NCBI GenBank assembly: GCA_030715135.1
Contig: JAUYVH010000004.1
Location: 62,001 to 126,000 of the forward strand
Length of the DNA stretch: 64,000 bases
Source: Keguizhuia sedimenti
GTDB lineage: Bacteria; Pseudomonadota; Gammaproteobacteria; Burkholderiales; Burkholderiaceae_D
Reading direction: 5' to 3'
Positions within the stretch are counted from its first letter, which is position 1. The number at the start of each line of letters is the position of its first letter. The position numbers and the translations under genes are program-made. This document shows, piece after piece, positions 53,870 through 62,062 of the stretch. The notes below the pieces were generated by a model. The model worked only from the letters and a program-made list of their open reading frames with translations. It was not told the origin of the DNA and did not search any database.

Positions 53870-55240
53870 TCATTCGAATTCGCGAATTCGGCTCATTGCC
53901 TGGTCGATGCGCTCGACCGCAATGATCGTCAGGCCCTCGATTTTCTGTTTCGGTGCATTTGCCTTTGGAATCATCGCGATCGAGAATCCGAGCTTTGCCG
54001 CCTCGCGCAGGCGTTCCTGGCCACGCGGTGCCGGACGGATTTCGCCTGCAAGACCGACCTCGCCAAAAACGACCAGTCCGCGCGGCAGGGGCTTGTTCCG
54101 CATCGACGAGTGAATCGCCAGGAGTACGGGGAGATCCGCAGCGGGCTCGGTGATCTTTACTCCACCGACCGCATTGATGAACACATCCTGATCGAATGCC
54201 GCAATTCCGGCATGCCGGTGCAGCACTGCCAGCAGCATGGCAAGCCGGTTCTGCTCGAGGCCGACGGAAAGTCGTCTTGCATTCGGCACGTGGGAAGTAT
54301 CGACCAGGGCCTGTATCTCCACGAGCAAAGGCCGGGTTCCTTCCTGTGTGACCATTACGCAGGATCCGGCCACCTGATTATCGTGCTGCGAAAGAAACAA
54401 GGCTGAAGGATTGGAAACTCCTTTCAGGCCTTTTTCGCTCATTGCAAATACGCCCAGTTCGTTTACCGCGCCGAAACGGTTCTTGAATGCGCGCACGAGG
54501 CGAAAACTGGAATGCGTGTCGCCCTCGAAGTAGAGCACGGTATCGACGATATGCTCCAGCACGCGCGGTCCGGCAAGTGCACCCTCTTTTGTTACATGCC
54601 CCACCATGATCACGGTAATTCCGGACTGTTTGGCCACACGGGTCAGTTGGGCCGCGCATTCCCTCACCTGCGCAACGGATCCGGGTGCGGAGCTCAGTGC
54701 ATCGGAGTAAATCGTCTGGATGGAGTCGATTACCGCTACCTGAGGTTTTTCCTCGGCGAGTGTATTCAGAATTTTTTCAAGCTGAATCTCGGCTTGCAGC
54801 TTGAGGTCCTTTGCATCCACGGCAAGTCGCTTCGCGCGCAATGCGATCTGTGCGCCTGATTCTTCGCCGCTGACATACAGGACGCTCTTCAGCTTCGAGA
54901 TATTGGCCAGCGCCTGCAATAGCAATGTCGATTTGCCAATGCCAGGGTCTCCGCCGATCAGGACCACGCCGCCGGCAACCAAACCACCTCCAAGTACCCG
55001 GTCGAATTCGTCAATTCCCGTTCCGAAGCGCGGTACATCAATTGCCTCTATGTCAGCAAGGCTCAGTACAGGCGAGGTTTGCGCCAGGCCCTGGTGCTGT
55101 ACCGAAAAGCGATTTCCGGCCGGCTCCACAATGGTTTCCACCATCGTATTCCACTGCCTGCACGACGGGCATTGTCCGCTCCATTTATTGCTGACTCCGC
55201 CGCATTCCGTACAGGTGTAATTGGTTTTCTGCTTCGCCAT
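53870..55240 (-). CDS. radA: DNA repair protein RadA
   Basis: The protein has 456 residues. The N-terminal zinc finger is CTECGG...CPSC (about 10-28). The RecA-like core has Walker A GDPGIGKSTLL and the RadA motif KNRFGAVNE. The C-terminal Lon-protease-like domain (about 330-456) lacks a catalytic Ser. RadA drives branch migration in recombination repair. It lies 36 bp upstream of alr on the same strand going left; the order is alr then radA. Confidence 0.97.
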   Translation of the reverse strand: MAKQKTNYTCTECGGVSNKWSGQCPSCRQWNTMVETIVEPAGNRFSVQHQGLAQTSPVLSLADIEAIDVPRFGTGIDEFDRVLGGGLVAGGVVLIGGDPGIGKSTLLLQALANISKLKSVLYVSGEESGAQIALRAKRLAVDAKDLKLQAEIQLEKILNTLAEEKPQVAVIDSIQTIYSDALSSAPGSVAQVRECAAQLTRVAKQSGITVIMVGHVTKEGALAGPRVLEHIVDTVLYFEGDTHSSFRLVRAFKNRFGAVNELGVFAMSEKGLKGVSNPSALFLSQHDNQVAGSCVMVTQEGTRPLLVEIQALVDTSHVPNARRLSVGLEQNRLAMLLAVLHRHAGIAAFDQDVFINAVGGVKITEPAADLPVLLAIHSSMRNKPLPRGLVVFGEVGLAGEIRPAPRGQERLREAAKLGFSIAMIPKANAPKQKIEGLTIIAVERIDQAMSRIREFE

Positions 55241-55276
55241 CAGGTGAACAAGCCTTTCATAAGCGGGAACGACAGC

Positions 55277-56353
55277 CTAAGCCGGAATGCGCCGCACCCT
55301 GGGGGTCAAAGCGCACATCAATTCATATCCGATAGTACCTGCGGCACGGGCAACCTCGTCGATCGGCAGGGAATCACCCCAAAGGATTACTTTGCTTCCG
55401 ATATGCGCATCGGGAACAGATGTCAAATCGACATTCATCATGTCCATTGAGATACGCCCGAGCACCTGGGTTTTACTTCCCTCGACCAGAACAGGGGTCC
55501 CGGATGGCGCATGGCGCGGATATCCGTCGGCATAGCCGCATGCAACCACGCCTATTCTCATGGTCCGCTCGGCAACGAACAGACTGCCATAACCCATAGC
55601 TTCGCCAGGAAGGACATTTTGTATGCCGATAATTTCGCTTTCCAGCCTCATTGCGGGTTTCAGTCCTAGTTCGGCTGCGCTTTTTCCTCCCGGCGATGCG
55701 CCATACAGCATGATGCCGGGCCGTATCCAGTCGCCTTGCATATCCTGGTGCATGAGAATCGCAGCCGAATTGGCACAGCTTCGCTCTCCGGGAAGATTTT
55801 TCGAAGTCTCTTGAAAGACACGCATTTGTTCAGCGACGGAAAGTACTCCATGCGTCGCAAATTCCGCATTTGCAAAATGGGTGATCAATGCAATTTTTTT
55901 CACCGACTTGCAGGCGGCCAAACGTTCGAATGCCTTCCGGAATTGCGCAGGTTTCAGGCCGAGCCGGTTCATGCCGCTGTTCATTTTCAGATGCACTTCA
56001 AGCCCTATCGCATCGGCGCTCTTTTCAAGGATTTCCAATTGTTCTTCGCAATGAACAACGGTCTCGAGACGATATTCTTTTATTATCTTCAAATCCTCAG
56101 GCTGGAAAAAACCTTCAAGCAGCAGAATAGGTTTGGTCCATCCCAGTTCACGCAGCTGTACCGCGCTTTCGAGTTCAATCAATGCCAGCCCATCGGCTGC
56201 TGCAAACCCGCGCATGCCGTTATTCAATCCATGGCCATATGCATTAGCCTTCACCACTGCCCATGTTTTGGAATGCGGAACACAAGATTTGGCCAATGCA
56301 AGGTTAAACTGCATTGCATCAATATCAATTATTGCGGAGAGCGGTCTAGGCAT
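55277..56353 (-). CDS. alr: Alanine racemase
   Basis: The product has 358 residues from the ATG at 56353 (MPRPLSAIIDIDAMQFNLA), chosen because the MPRP start is the family N-terminus; an ATG at 56383 is also possible. The PLP Lys lies in AVVKANAYGHG and the catalytic Tyr in ACGYADGYPRH. RISMDMMNVD is the third motif. It makes D-alanine for peptidoglycan. It is divergent from lplT and followed by radA. Confidence 0.95.
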   Translation of the reverse strand: MPRPLSAIIDIDAMQFNLALAKSCVPHSKTWAVVKANAYGHGLNNGMRGFAAADGLALIELESAVQLRELGWTKPILLLEGFFQPEDLKIIKEYRLETVVHCEEQLEILEKSADAIGLEVHLKMNSGMNRLGLKPAQFRKAFERLAACKSVKKIALITHFANAEFATHGVLSVAEQMRVFQETSKNLPGERSCANSAAILMHQDMQGDWIRPGIMLYGASPGGKSAAELGLKPAMRLESEIIGIQNVLPGEAMGYGSLFVAERTMRIGVVACGYADGYPRHAPSGTPVLVEGSKTQVLGRISMDMMNVDLTSVPDAHIGSKVILWGDSLPIDEVARAAGTIGYELMCALTPRVRRIPA

Positions 56354-56472
56354 AGATGAAAAAGAAATAGGTTCACTCGACATTTTACCGGACATCCTTG
56401 CCGCTGAAGAAATGCAGTTTTGCGCGGATTTCATGGTATAAAGCAAGCCAAAGATATTTTGCTGAACTTAAC

Positions 56473-57741
56473 ATGCGCATGAATCGCGGCTTTTATTCCA
56501 TCATGGCGGCGCAGTTTTTTTCGTCGCTTGCGGATAATGCCCTGCTAATCACGGCTATTGCATTGCTTGCTTCACTTGAGTCGCCTGCATGGATGACTCC
56601 GCTGCTAAAGCTATTCTTTGTATTGTCCTATGTCTTGCTGGCCGCCTTCGTAGGCGCTTTTGCGGATTCCCTTCCAAAGGGAAAAGTCATGCTCATTACA
56701 AACATGATCAAGATCTTCGGATGCTTGCTCATGTTTTTCAATGTCCATCCCTTGCTTTCCTATGCTATCGTCGGATTTGGCGCCGCCGCATATTCTCCGG
56801 CCAAGTACGGCATCCTGACTGAACTGCTTCCTCCGCATAAGCTTGTAGCTGCGAATGGCTGGATCGAAGGATTGACCGTCGCTTCCATTATCCTCGGCAC
56901 GGTCATGGGCGGTGCATTGGTGAACGACTACATTGCGTCCCTCTTGCTGTCATTTGATTTTCCAGTGGTCGAAACCGGTATCGACACTTCAATAGAAGCG
57001 GCATTGGTTGTAATCGGCAGCGCCTATCTTCTTGCCGCGCTGTTCAATCTCAAGATACCTGAGACGGGCGCTCATTATCCACATCAGGAGCGCAACCCGA
57101 TCAAATTGGTGGCGGATTTTGCCGGCTGCTTCACGACTCTCTGGAAAGACAAGCTGGGCCAGATTTCACTGGCAGTGACGACCCTGTTTTGGGGAGCAGG
57201 CGCGACGCTGCAGTTCATCGTATTGCGATGGGCGGAAAAATCGCTACATATGCCGCTCGACAAGGCCGCGATATTACAGGGTGTTGTCGCAATCGGTGTT
57301 GCCCTCGGCGCGGTTGCCGCCGCCAGATTCGTTCCGTTAAAGAAGTCGCTGTCTGTCATGCCGCTGGGCATTGTGATGGGATTTGTCGTGATCGCGATGA
57401 CGCTGGTGACTAATCTATGGATTGCTTATATCCTGCTGATAATCATTGGTGCACTATCGGGTTATTTTGTCGTGCCGATGAATGCTTTGCTGCAGCATCG
57501 CGGTTATGTCCTCATGAGCGCAGGCCACTCCATCGCGGTACAGAATTTTAACGAGAATCTTTCCGTGCTCACCATGCTGGTGCTATACGCGCTCATGGTC
57601 ATACTGAATATGAATGTCAACCTTATCATTATTCTTTTCGGTCTGTTCGTATCAGGGACAATGTATTTCGTCATGCGCAAGCACGCTGCAAATCAACGCG
57701 AGTTCGACTCCATAGGAACGATTGGTGAGCACAAACACTAA
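56473..57741 (+). CDS. lplT: Lysophospholipid transporter LplT-like MFS permease
   Basis: The product has 422 residues with about twelve hydrophobic segments. The start at 56473 (MRMNRGFYSIMAAQFFSSLADN) is preferred; 56479 is an alternative. The MAAQFFSSLADNALLITAIAL opening and GAAAYSPAKYGILTELLP loop are LplT motifs. It imports lysophosphatidylethanolamine across the inner membrane. No acyltransferase (aas) gene is adjacent. Confidence 0.9.
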   Translation: MRMNRGFYSIMAAQFFSSLADNALLITAIALLASLESPAWMTPLLKLFFVLSYVLLAAFVGAFADSLPKGKVMLITNMIKIFGCLLMFFNVHPLLSYAIVGFGAAAYSPAKYGILTELLPPHKLVAANGWIEGLTVASIILGTVMGGALVNDYIASLLLSFDFPVVETGIDTSIEAALVVIGSAYLLAALFNLKIPETGAHYPHQERNPIKLVADFAGCFTTLWKDKLGQISLAVTTLFWGAGATLQFIVLRWAEKSLHMPLDKAAILQGVVAIGVALGAVAAARFVPLKKSLSVMPLGIVMGFVVIAMTLVTNLWIAYILLIIIGALSGYFVVPMNALLQHRGYVLMSAGHSIAVQNFNENLSVLTMLVLYALMVILNMNVNLIIILFGLFVSGTMYFVMRKHAANQREFDSIGTIGEHKH

Positions 57742-57816
57742 GAGTTAGAACGCTTATAGGAAAGGAACGTACAAATCCCATCCATGTTAATCCGGATACC
57801 TTAATAGTCCCTTAGC

Positions 57817-58815
57817 TTACTGGCTATTGTTCCGTTGTCCAGCCTTGTTCTGCCAATCATCCGGCACGATGAATCCGCGCTCCGTTTCAATGGCAAATCC
57901 CTGCTGCGGTTCGACTATCGCGACCAACACGGGCATGCTCTCATGTTGAAACTTATTGAAAAGAGCTTCAGTTAAGCGCTCCTTATTCAATACTTGGTCC
58001 AGATAGGCCTTCTCCGGTGCCAACCAGCTTAATCTTGGCAAGATGAGATATTGCTGTTCAGTCCGAGCGGTTAATTCGGAAATCGTGCACCAGAATCCCC
58101 GGCAGTGATCATTAGCCAAGCCCAATTCTGCGGCATCCGGCATTTCATCTTCATGATAAAACAGCCAACCCTTGATCAGAGCTTTCGCCATTCCTACCTG
58201 CCTTGAAAGCTGAATTTGTGCAGCGGGATGTTGCCCCAGCATGAGCTGCTTATCAATTATCTTCCTGACCTTCAGTCCCAGAGTGTCCGCAAGATTTGGC
58301 CCAATAAAATAGTCCATGCCATGTGAAAAGCCGGATGGTCCGATTCTTGTTCTAAGAAGATAGAATTTCGTTGCCAGTTCCAGATGCAGAACTGAATTGC
58401 CGTGTGTATGTCCGAGCGAATCTGCGTAATCAAGCAGAAAGTCGAACTCTCCGATTGTCTCCTGATTTGCGCCGCGCACTTGCAACCCATGCGAGATCAG
58501 GCTTCCTTCATGCGTAAAATAAAATGCCATCAAGCGCTCGGCATATCGGCCCAAGCGGGTGAAAGAATGCAAATTGAGCCATGCATGCAATGGCTGCGGA
58601 CAAGCATCCAGCTCTTTCAGCCATTGCCGGATAAATCCAAAATTGACGTCCAGTGTTCCAATCTTGCCTTGCCATTGCGGCGCGGCAGGCGCAAGCAGAT
58701 CCGGCGCATCGAGCAACCATGCGAGTGATCGCACATGCTGATCGCTCAGGAATCCCCATCGGTCATGGAAAGAATATTGAAAGCGACGGTTGGGCTTATC
58801 GGGAAACGTCGCCAT
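57817..58815 (-). CDS. DUF1853 family protein
   Basis: The protein has 332 residues with no signal peptide or membrane segment. It has GEFDFLLDY followed about 20 residues later by LHLELATKFYL, an arrangement like the D...ExK of PD-(D/E)XK nuclease folds, which I infer rather than prove. It is the last gene of a minus-strand unit after tsaB, rimI and udg and overlaps udg by 20 bp. Function unknown. Confidence 0.8.
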   Translation of the reverse strand: MATFPDKPNRRFQYSFHDRWGFLSDQHVRSLAWLLDAPDLLAPAAPQWQGKIGTLDVNFGFIRQWLKELDACPQPLHAWLNLHSFTRLGRYAERLMAFYFTHEGSLISHGLQVRGANQETIGEFDFLLDYADSLGHTHGNSVLHLELATKFYLLRTRIGPSGFSHGMDYFIGPNLADTLGLKVRKIIDKQLMLGQHPAAQIQLSRQVGMAKALIKGWLFYHEDEMPDAAELGLANDHCRGFWCTISELTARTEQQYLILPRLSWLAPEKAYLDQVLNKERLTEALFNKFQHESMPVLVAIVEPQQGFAIETERGFIVPDDWQNKAGQRNNSQ

Positions 58816-59644
58816 AGGTACGCATGGCCAGGCACAAGTCGCTCCATGCTTTGCCTTTTTCGGATAATTTGCGAAGCAGATAAGCAGGGTGATAAGTCAC
58901 TATCAGCGGAAGATCACGATATTGGTGCACCCTACCGCGCAACTTTGTCACCGGCGTATCCGAATCCAGTCCAAGCAGGGAAATGGCCGCGGTCTTTCCT
59001 AATGCAATAATAATCTTGGGCTGTATGAGGTCAATCTGTCGCTCCAGATAAGGCCGGCATGCCTCTGCCTCATCCAATGCCGGTGGGCGGTCACGACCGT
59101 CGGGTCCAATCGGTCGGCATTTCACCGTATTGGCAATATAGGCGTTCTCTCCACGCCGAAGTCCGAGTGAAAGGAGCATGTTATCCAGCAGCTTGCCTGC
59201 AGGACCGACAAAAGGCTCTCCTTTTGCATCCTCGCTCCGCCCCGGACCTTCGCCGACGAAAAGCCAGCCCGCTTTTTCGTCGCCTACTCCAAAAACCGTC
59301 TTGGTACGCGTCTGGCACAAACGGCATTTGACGCAAGCAGCCACATTGTGTTTCAGTTCAGCCCAATCCATTCTGGCAACTTCGTCCGCTGCAGGTGCGG
59401 CTCCCAAGGTGGTTGCGGCATGAGGAACTTGCGCCTCATCTTTCAGATCGGTTAATGCCGTGGCCGGAATTGAAACTGCAAATGATTCAGATGGGATGTC
59501 TCGATCCCGGGACTTGTGATCGCCCGCAGGTGTACCGGCGGCAGAATCATGATTCGCCGAACGCTCATCAGCTTCCGGTCCGCGGCGTTTCCATACCGGC
59601 CCGATTCCCATTTCCTGAATAAAACGCGTGCGCCGATGATTCAC
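58796..59644 (-). CDS. Family 4 uracil-DNA glycosylase
   Basis: The protein has 282 residues. It removes uracil from DNA. The [4Fe-4S] Cys residues are visible: CVKCRLC, VKCRP and EACRPYL. The active-site motif is GEGPGRSEDAKGEPFVGPAG, and the downstream HPAYLLR motif completes the pocket. The first 85 residues are poorly conserved and rich in Ala, Ser and Arg, an extension relative to thermophilic enzymes. It overlaps DUF1853 by 20 bp and is preceded by rimI. Confidence 0.93.
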   Translation of the reverse strand: MNHRRTRFIQEMGIGPVWKRRGPEADERSANHDSAAGTPAGDHKSRDRDIPSESFAVSIPATALTDLKDEAQVPHAATTLGAAPAADEVARMDWAELKHNVAACVKCRLCQTRTKTVFGVGDEKAGWLFVGEGPGRSEDAKGEPFVGPAGKLLDNMLLSLGLRRGENAYIANTVKCRPIGPDGRDRPPALDEAEACRPYLERQIDLIQPKIIIALGKTAAISLLGLDSDTPVTKLRGRVHQYRDLPLIVTYHPAYLLRKLSEKGKAWSDLCLAMRTYGDVSR

Positions 59645-59646
59645 GT

Positions 59647-60138
59647 TTACAACTCCAGTTTCATTACGAGGGCATCTTCACGTTTATTGTCGGGTGCCGG
59701 ATAATAATTTTTCCGAGATCCGATTATCGCAAATCCGGCTTTTTGATAAACCGACAATGCACGCTGATTCGATGGCCTGACTTCAAGCAACAGGGATTGC
59801 ATTTCATTTTGCCGCGCAATGTCCATGGCCTTTTCAAGCAAAAAGCGCCCGATCCCCCTTCCCTGCAAATCGGAACGAACCGTAATATTCAGCAAATGGG
59901 CTTCGTCGATTGCCAGCATCATCAGGAAATAACCCACAACCGCTCCAGAAACGTCATGGACAACCCAAGCCTCATATCCGCTTTCAATGGAATCGGTAAA
60001 ATTTCCTCGCGTCCAGGGAAATGGATAAACTGCGTACTCGATCGATATTACCGCATTCAGATCGCTGACCCGCAGGGGTTCAAGCTTCATTGATGCGGGC
60101 GCAAACGAATCGGTGCTACGAGTCGGAACTGAGCTCAT
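59647..60138 (-). CDS. rimI: Ribosomal protein S18 alanine N-acetyltransferase
   Basis: The protein has 163 residues with a GNAT fold. Acetyl-CoA binding is by RSDLQGRGIGRFLLEKA, and NQRALSVYQKAGF is the C-terminal motif. It acetylates the N-terminal Ala of S18. It overlaps tsaB by 4 bp (ATGA) and precedes udg by 2 bp, so the unit is coupled. An internal Met start at about residue 17 (MKLEPLRVSD) is also possible. Confidence 0.93.
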   Translation of the reverse strand: MSSVPTRSTDSFAPASMKLEPLRVSDLNAVISIEYAVYPFPWTRGNFTDSIESGYEAWVVHDVSGAVVGYFLMMLAIDEAHLLNITVRSDLQGRGIGRFLLEKAMDIARQNEMQSLLLEVRPSNQRALSVYQKAGFAIIGSRKNYYPAPDNKREDALVMKLEL

Positions 60139-60827
60139 GCAATCAACCTGGCTGCGCGTTCAGCGCTCGTAAATGCCACCTTGTTCCGCAAATAGAAAGG
60201 CTGCGCATCCTGGACGCTTACTGCCAGCCCCTGACCTAGTTTGGCTTCAGCCAGCTCAACGATCTGGCTTGCATGGGGCACCGGTACCGCTTCCACGTAC
60301 TGTGCACGAGCCAGCATTTCCTTGAATTTACCCCGGTATGCCGCAATGCCATTGCCGCATACCGCAGGGCTGCCGTCAAAGCGGATTGCGTCGGGCGAAG
60401 ATAAAGCCGGTTCAAAGACGACATCCCATCCTGTCATATGGCGGTATTGTGCCCAATACACCTCGCCCATCCTGGCATCAAGAATGGATAGAACGTTTTC
60501 TGCTCCGGTAAGCTTTCTGCAGCCATGCGCCATTGCCTCCAGGGTGACAACCGGTACGACCGGCAAATCTGCGCCGAACGCGAGGCCCTGGGCGAGGCCG
60601 CACGCGGTTCGGACGCCGGTAAAGGAACCCGGGCCACTTCCGAACGCGATCGCATCGCAGCGCTCTATCACCATGCCCGCTTGCGCCAGCAGTTCGCGCA
60701 CCAGAGGCAATACCGTCTGGGAGTGCGTTTGCACTCCGGAGGCTTCACGTTTTATGATTTCTCCGTTTATCGACAGCGCAACGGATGCGAGTTCACTGGA
60801 GGTCTCTATGGCAAGGATAATAGGCAT
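60135..60827 (-). CDS. tsaB: tRNA threonylcarbamoyladenosine biosynthesis protein TsaB
   Basis: The protein has 230 residues. It is an inactive ASKHA paralogue that bridges TsaD and TsaE in t6A synthesis. The signatures are MPIILAIETSSELASVAL and FGSGPGSFTGVRTACGLAQG. It is first of the tsaB-rimI-udg-DUF1853 unit. Confidence 0.95.
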   Translation of the reverse strand: MPIILAIETSSELASVALSINGEIIKREASGVQTHSQTVLPLVRELLAQAGMVIERCDAIAFGSGPGSFTGVRTACGLAQGLAFGADLPVVPVVTLEAMAHGCRKLTGAENVLSILDARMGEVYWAQYRHMTGWDVVFEPALSSPDAIRFDGSPAVCGNGIAAYRGKFKEMLARAQYVEAVPVPHASQIVELAEAKLGQGLAVSVQDAQPFYLRNKVAFTSAERAARLIA

Positions 60828-60932
60828 GACGCTATTTTACCGTGTCGAAATGGGTTCATCAGCATGCATGGAAAATTCAAACGATAATTAATCGTCAACA
60901 ATTCTCTTGCATTCATAGGATAAAATTAGGGT

Positions 60933-61364
60933 ATGCCCTTTTATACGTTAGATTCAACCAATCGCAATGAGATTTCCAGCATCCTGTCCGAAGACAAATG
61001 GGTGATGGCATGCCTGTGTGCGGCATGGTGCGACGTATGCCGTCAATACCGCGCCGGCTTCGAGCAGCTGGCGAACGAGCATCCGGATAAATATTTCATC
61101 TGGATCGATATAGAAGACCAGGCGGATGTCGTAGGCGATTTCGATGTTGAAAATTTTCCTACGCTGCTGATCCAGCGTGCCGATACCGTCGCCTTTTTCG
61201 GAACCGTTCTACCGGAGATAAGACAGGCGAATAGGCTCTTGCTTGCCCAAACAGAGAAGACCCGGGATGAACTGCTTCGCGAAGTAAACAGCTCAGCAGA
61301 AAAAAAGGAATGGCAAAGCGAATGCAATTTGAGGCAACGGCTCGTCGTCCCAACCGGAGATTAA
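60933..61364 (+). CDS. Thioredoxin-family protein
   Basis: The protein has 143 residues with a single thioredoxin domain. The active site is AAWCDVCRQ (CxxC) at about residue 33, and the cis-Pro motif is NFPTLLIQ. No signal peptide, so cytoplasmic. The C-terminal 35 residues are charged and helical. It is divergent from tsaB. Substrate unknown. Confidence 0.88.
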   Translation: MPFYTLDSTNRNEISSILSEDKWVMACLCAAWCDVCRQYRAGFEQLANEHPDKYFIWIDIEDQADVVGDFDVENFPTLLIQRADTVAFFGTVLPEIRQANRLLLAQTEKTRDELLREVNSSAEKKEWQSECNLRQRLVVPTGD

Positions 61365-61470
61365 ACTTCAGCTGCTTGCCACTGAAGTAGTGCGGCTCCA
61401 TTTTGCAAAGGTATATCTTGCATCAAGCGATGTGAATAAAGGACCAATCGCCGAAAAGCAATCAGATATG

Positions 61471-61500
61471 AAAAATCCCCGTCATGCGGGGATTTTTTTA
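61471..61500. terminator. Bidirectional terminator between trx-like gene and cspA
   Basis: AAAAATCCCCG (61471-61481) and CGGGGATTTTTTT (61487-61499) form a stem flanked by A and T tracts, so it works for both converging genes. Confidence 0.92.
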
Positions 61501-61519
61501 TGCCTCAAGCAAGTCCGTA

Positions 61520-61723
61520 TTACAACGGTTGAATGTTGGAAGCCTGCTTGCCCTTCGGGCCTGCGGTCACTTCGAACGAAACGCGCTGATTTTCCTTGAG
61601 AGACTTGAATCCGTTGCTCTGAATCGCCGAGAAATGCGCGAACAGATCTTCACCACCGCCATCAGGAGTGATAAAGCCAAAACCTTTGGAGTCATTGAAC
61701 CATTTTACAATACCAGTTGCCAT
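61520..61723 (-). CDS. cspA: Cold-shock protein, CspA family
   Basis: The ATG at 61723 ([20 protein letters not shown]) gives 67 residues, standard for CspA. RNP1 is KGFGFI and RNP2 DLFAHFS. The protein binds single-stranded RNA and DNA. A TAGGAA site precedes the start. The inferred TSS near 61828 gives a leader of about 105 nt, as in cold-inducible csp genes; cold induction itself is not shown. Confidence 0.95.
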   Translation of the reverse strand: MATGIVKWFNDSKGFGFITPDGGGEDLFAHFSAIQSNGFKSLKENQRVSFEVTAGPKGKQASNIQPL

Positions 61724-61834
61724 TAAATTTCCTATTTCAGTTAATTGGGCTAGCGCCCGTTGGATCGCTTTCAACCAAGTACGGAAGGACAGACTGATAC
61801 TGCACGACGGATACTCGAATCTAAACGACGAGCC

Positions 61835-61840
61835 ATTATA
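61835..61840 (-). promoter_or_regulatory. Probable -10 element of cspA
   Basis: On the minus strand a perfect TATAAT (preceded by CCAG) lies 112 bp upstream of the cspA start. The -35 region is poor. Confidence 0.5.
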
Positions 61841-62062
61841 CTGGATAAATAGAAAATTAGATGAACGCGGCTTAATCCAAACTGATGCAGTTTGATAAAT
61901 ATCATACTTTTCATATTTGTCGTTCTTGTCCCTGACTCTCGTACTTGCTGCACTCGACCAAATCGCCGCAGTTCCGCTTTTTCTTGGTTAAGCTCAAAAG
62001 CCTGAGCTCTTTACACGGGCATAACTGGCAAACTCATTAACGATTGCTGGAAGGCAGACCAA
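61841..62062. other. Divergent promoter region between cspA and recQ
   Basis: The stretch contains the upstream part of the cspA promoter and the recQ leader. Nothing else recognisable is seen. A gaaggcag site sits before the recQ start. Confidence 0.45.
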
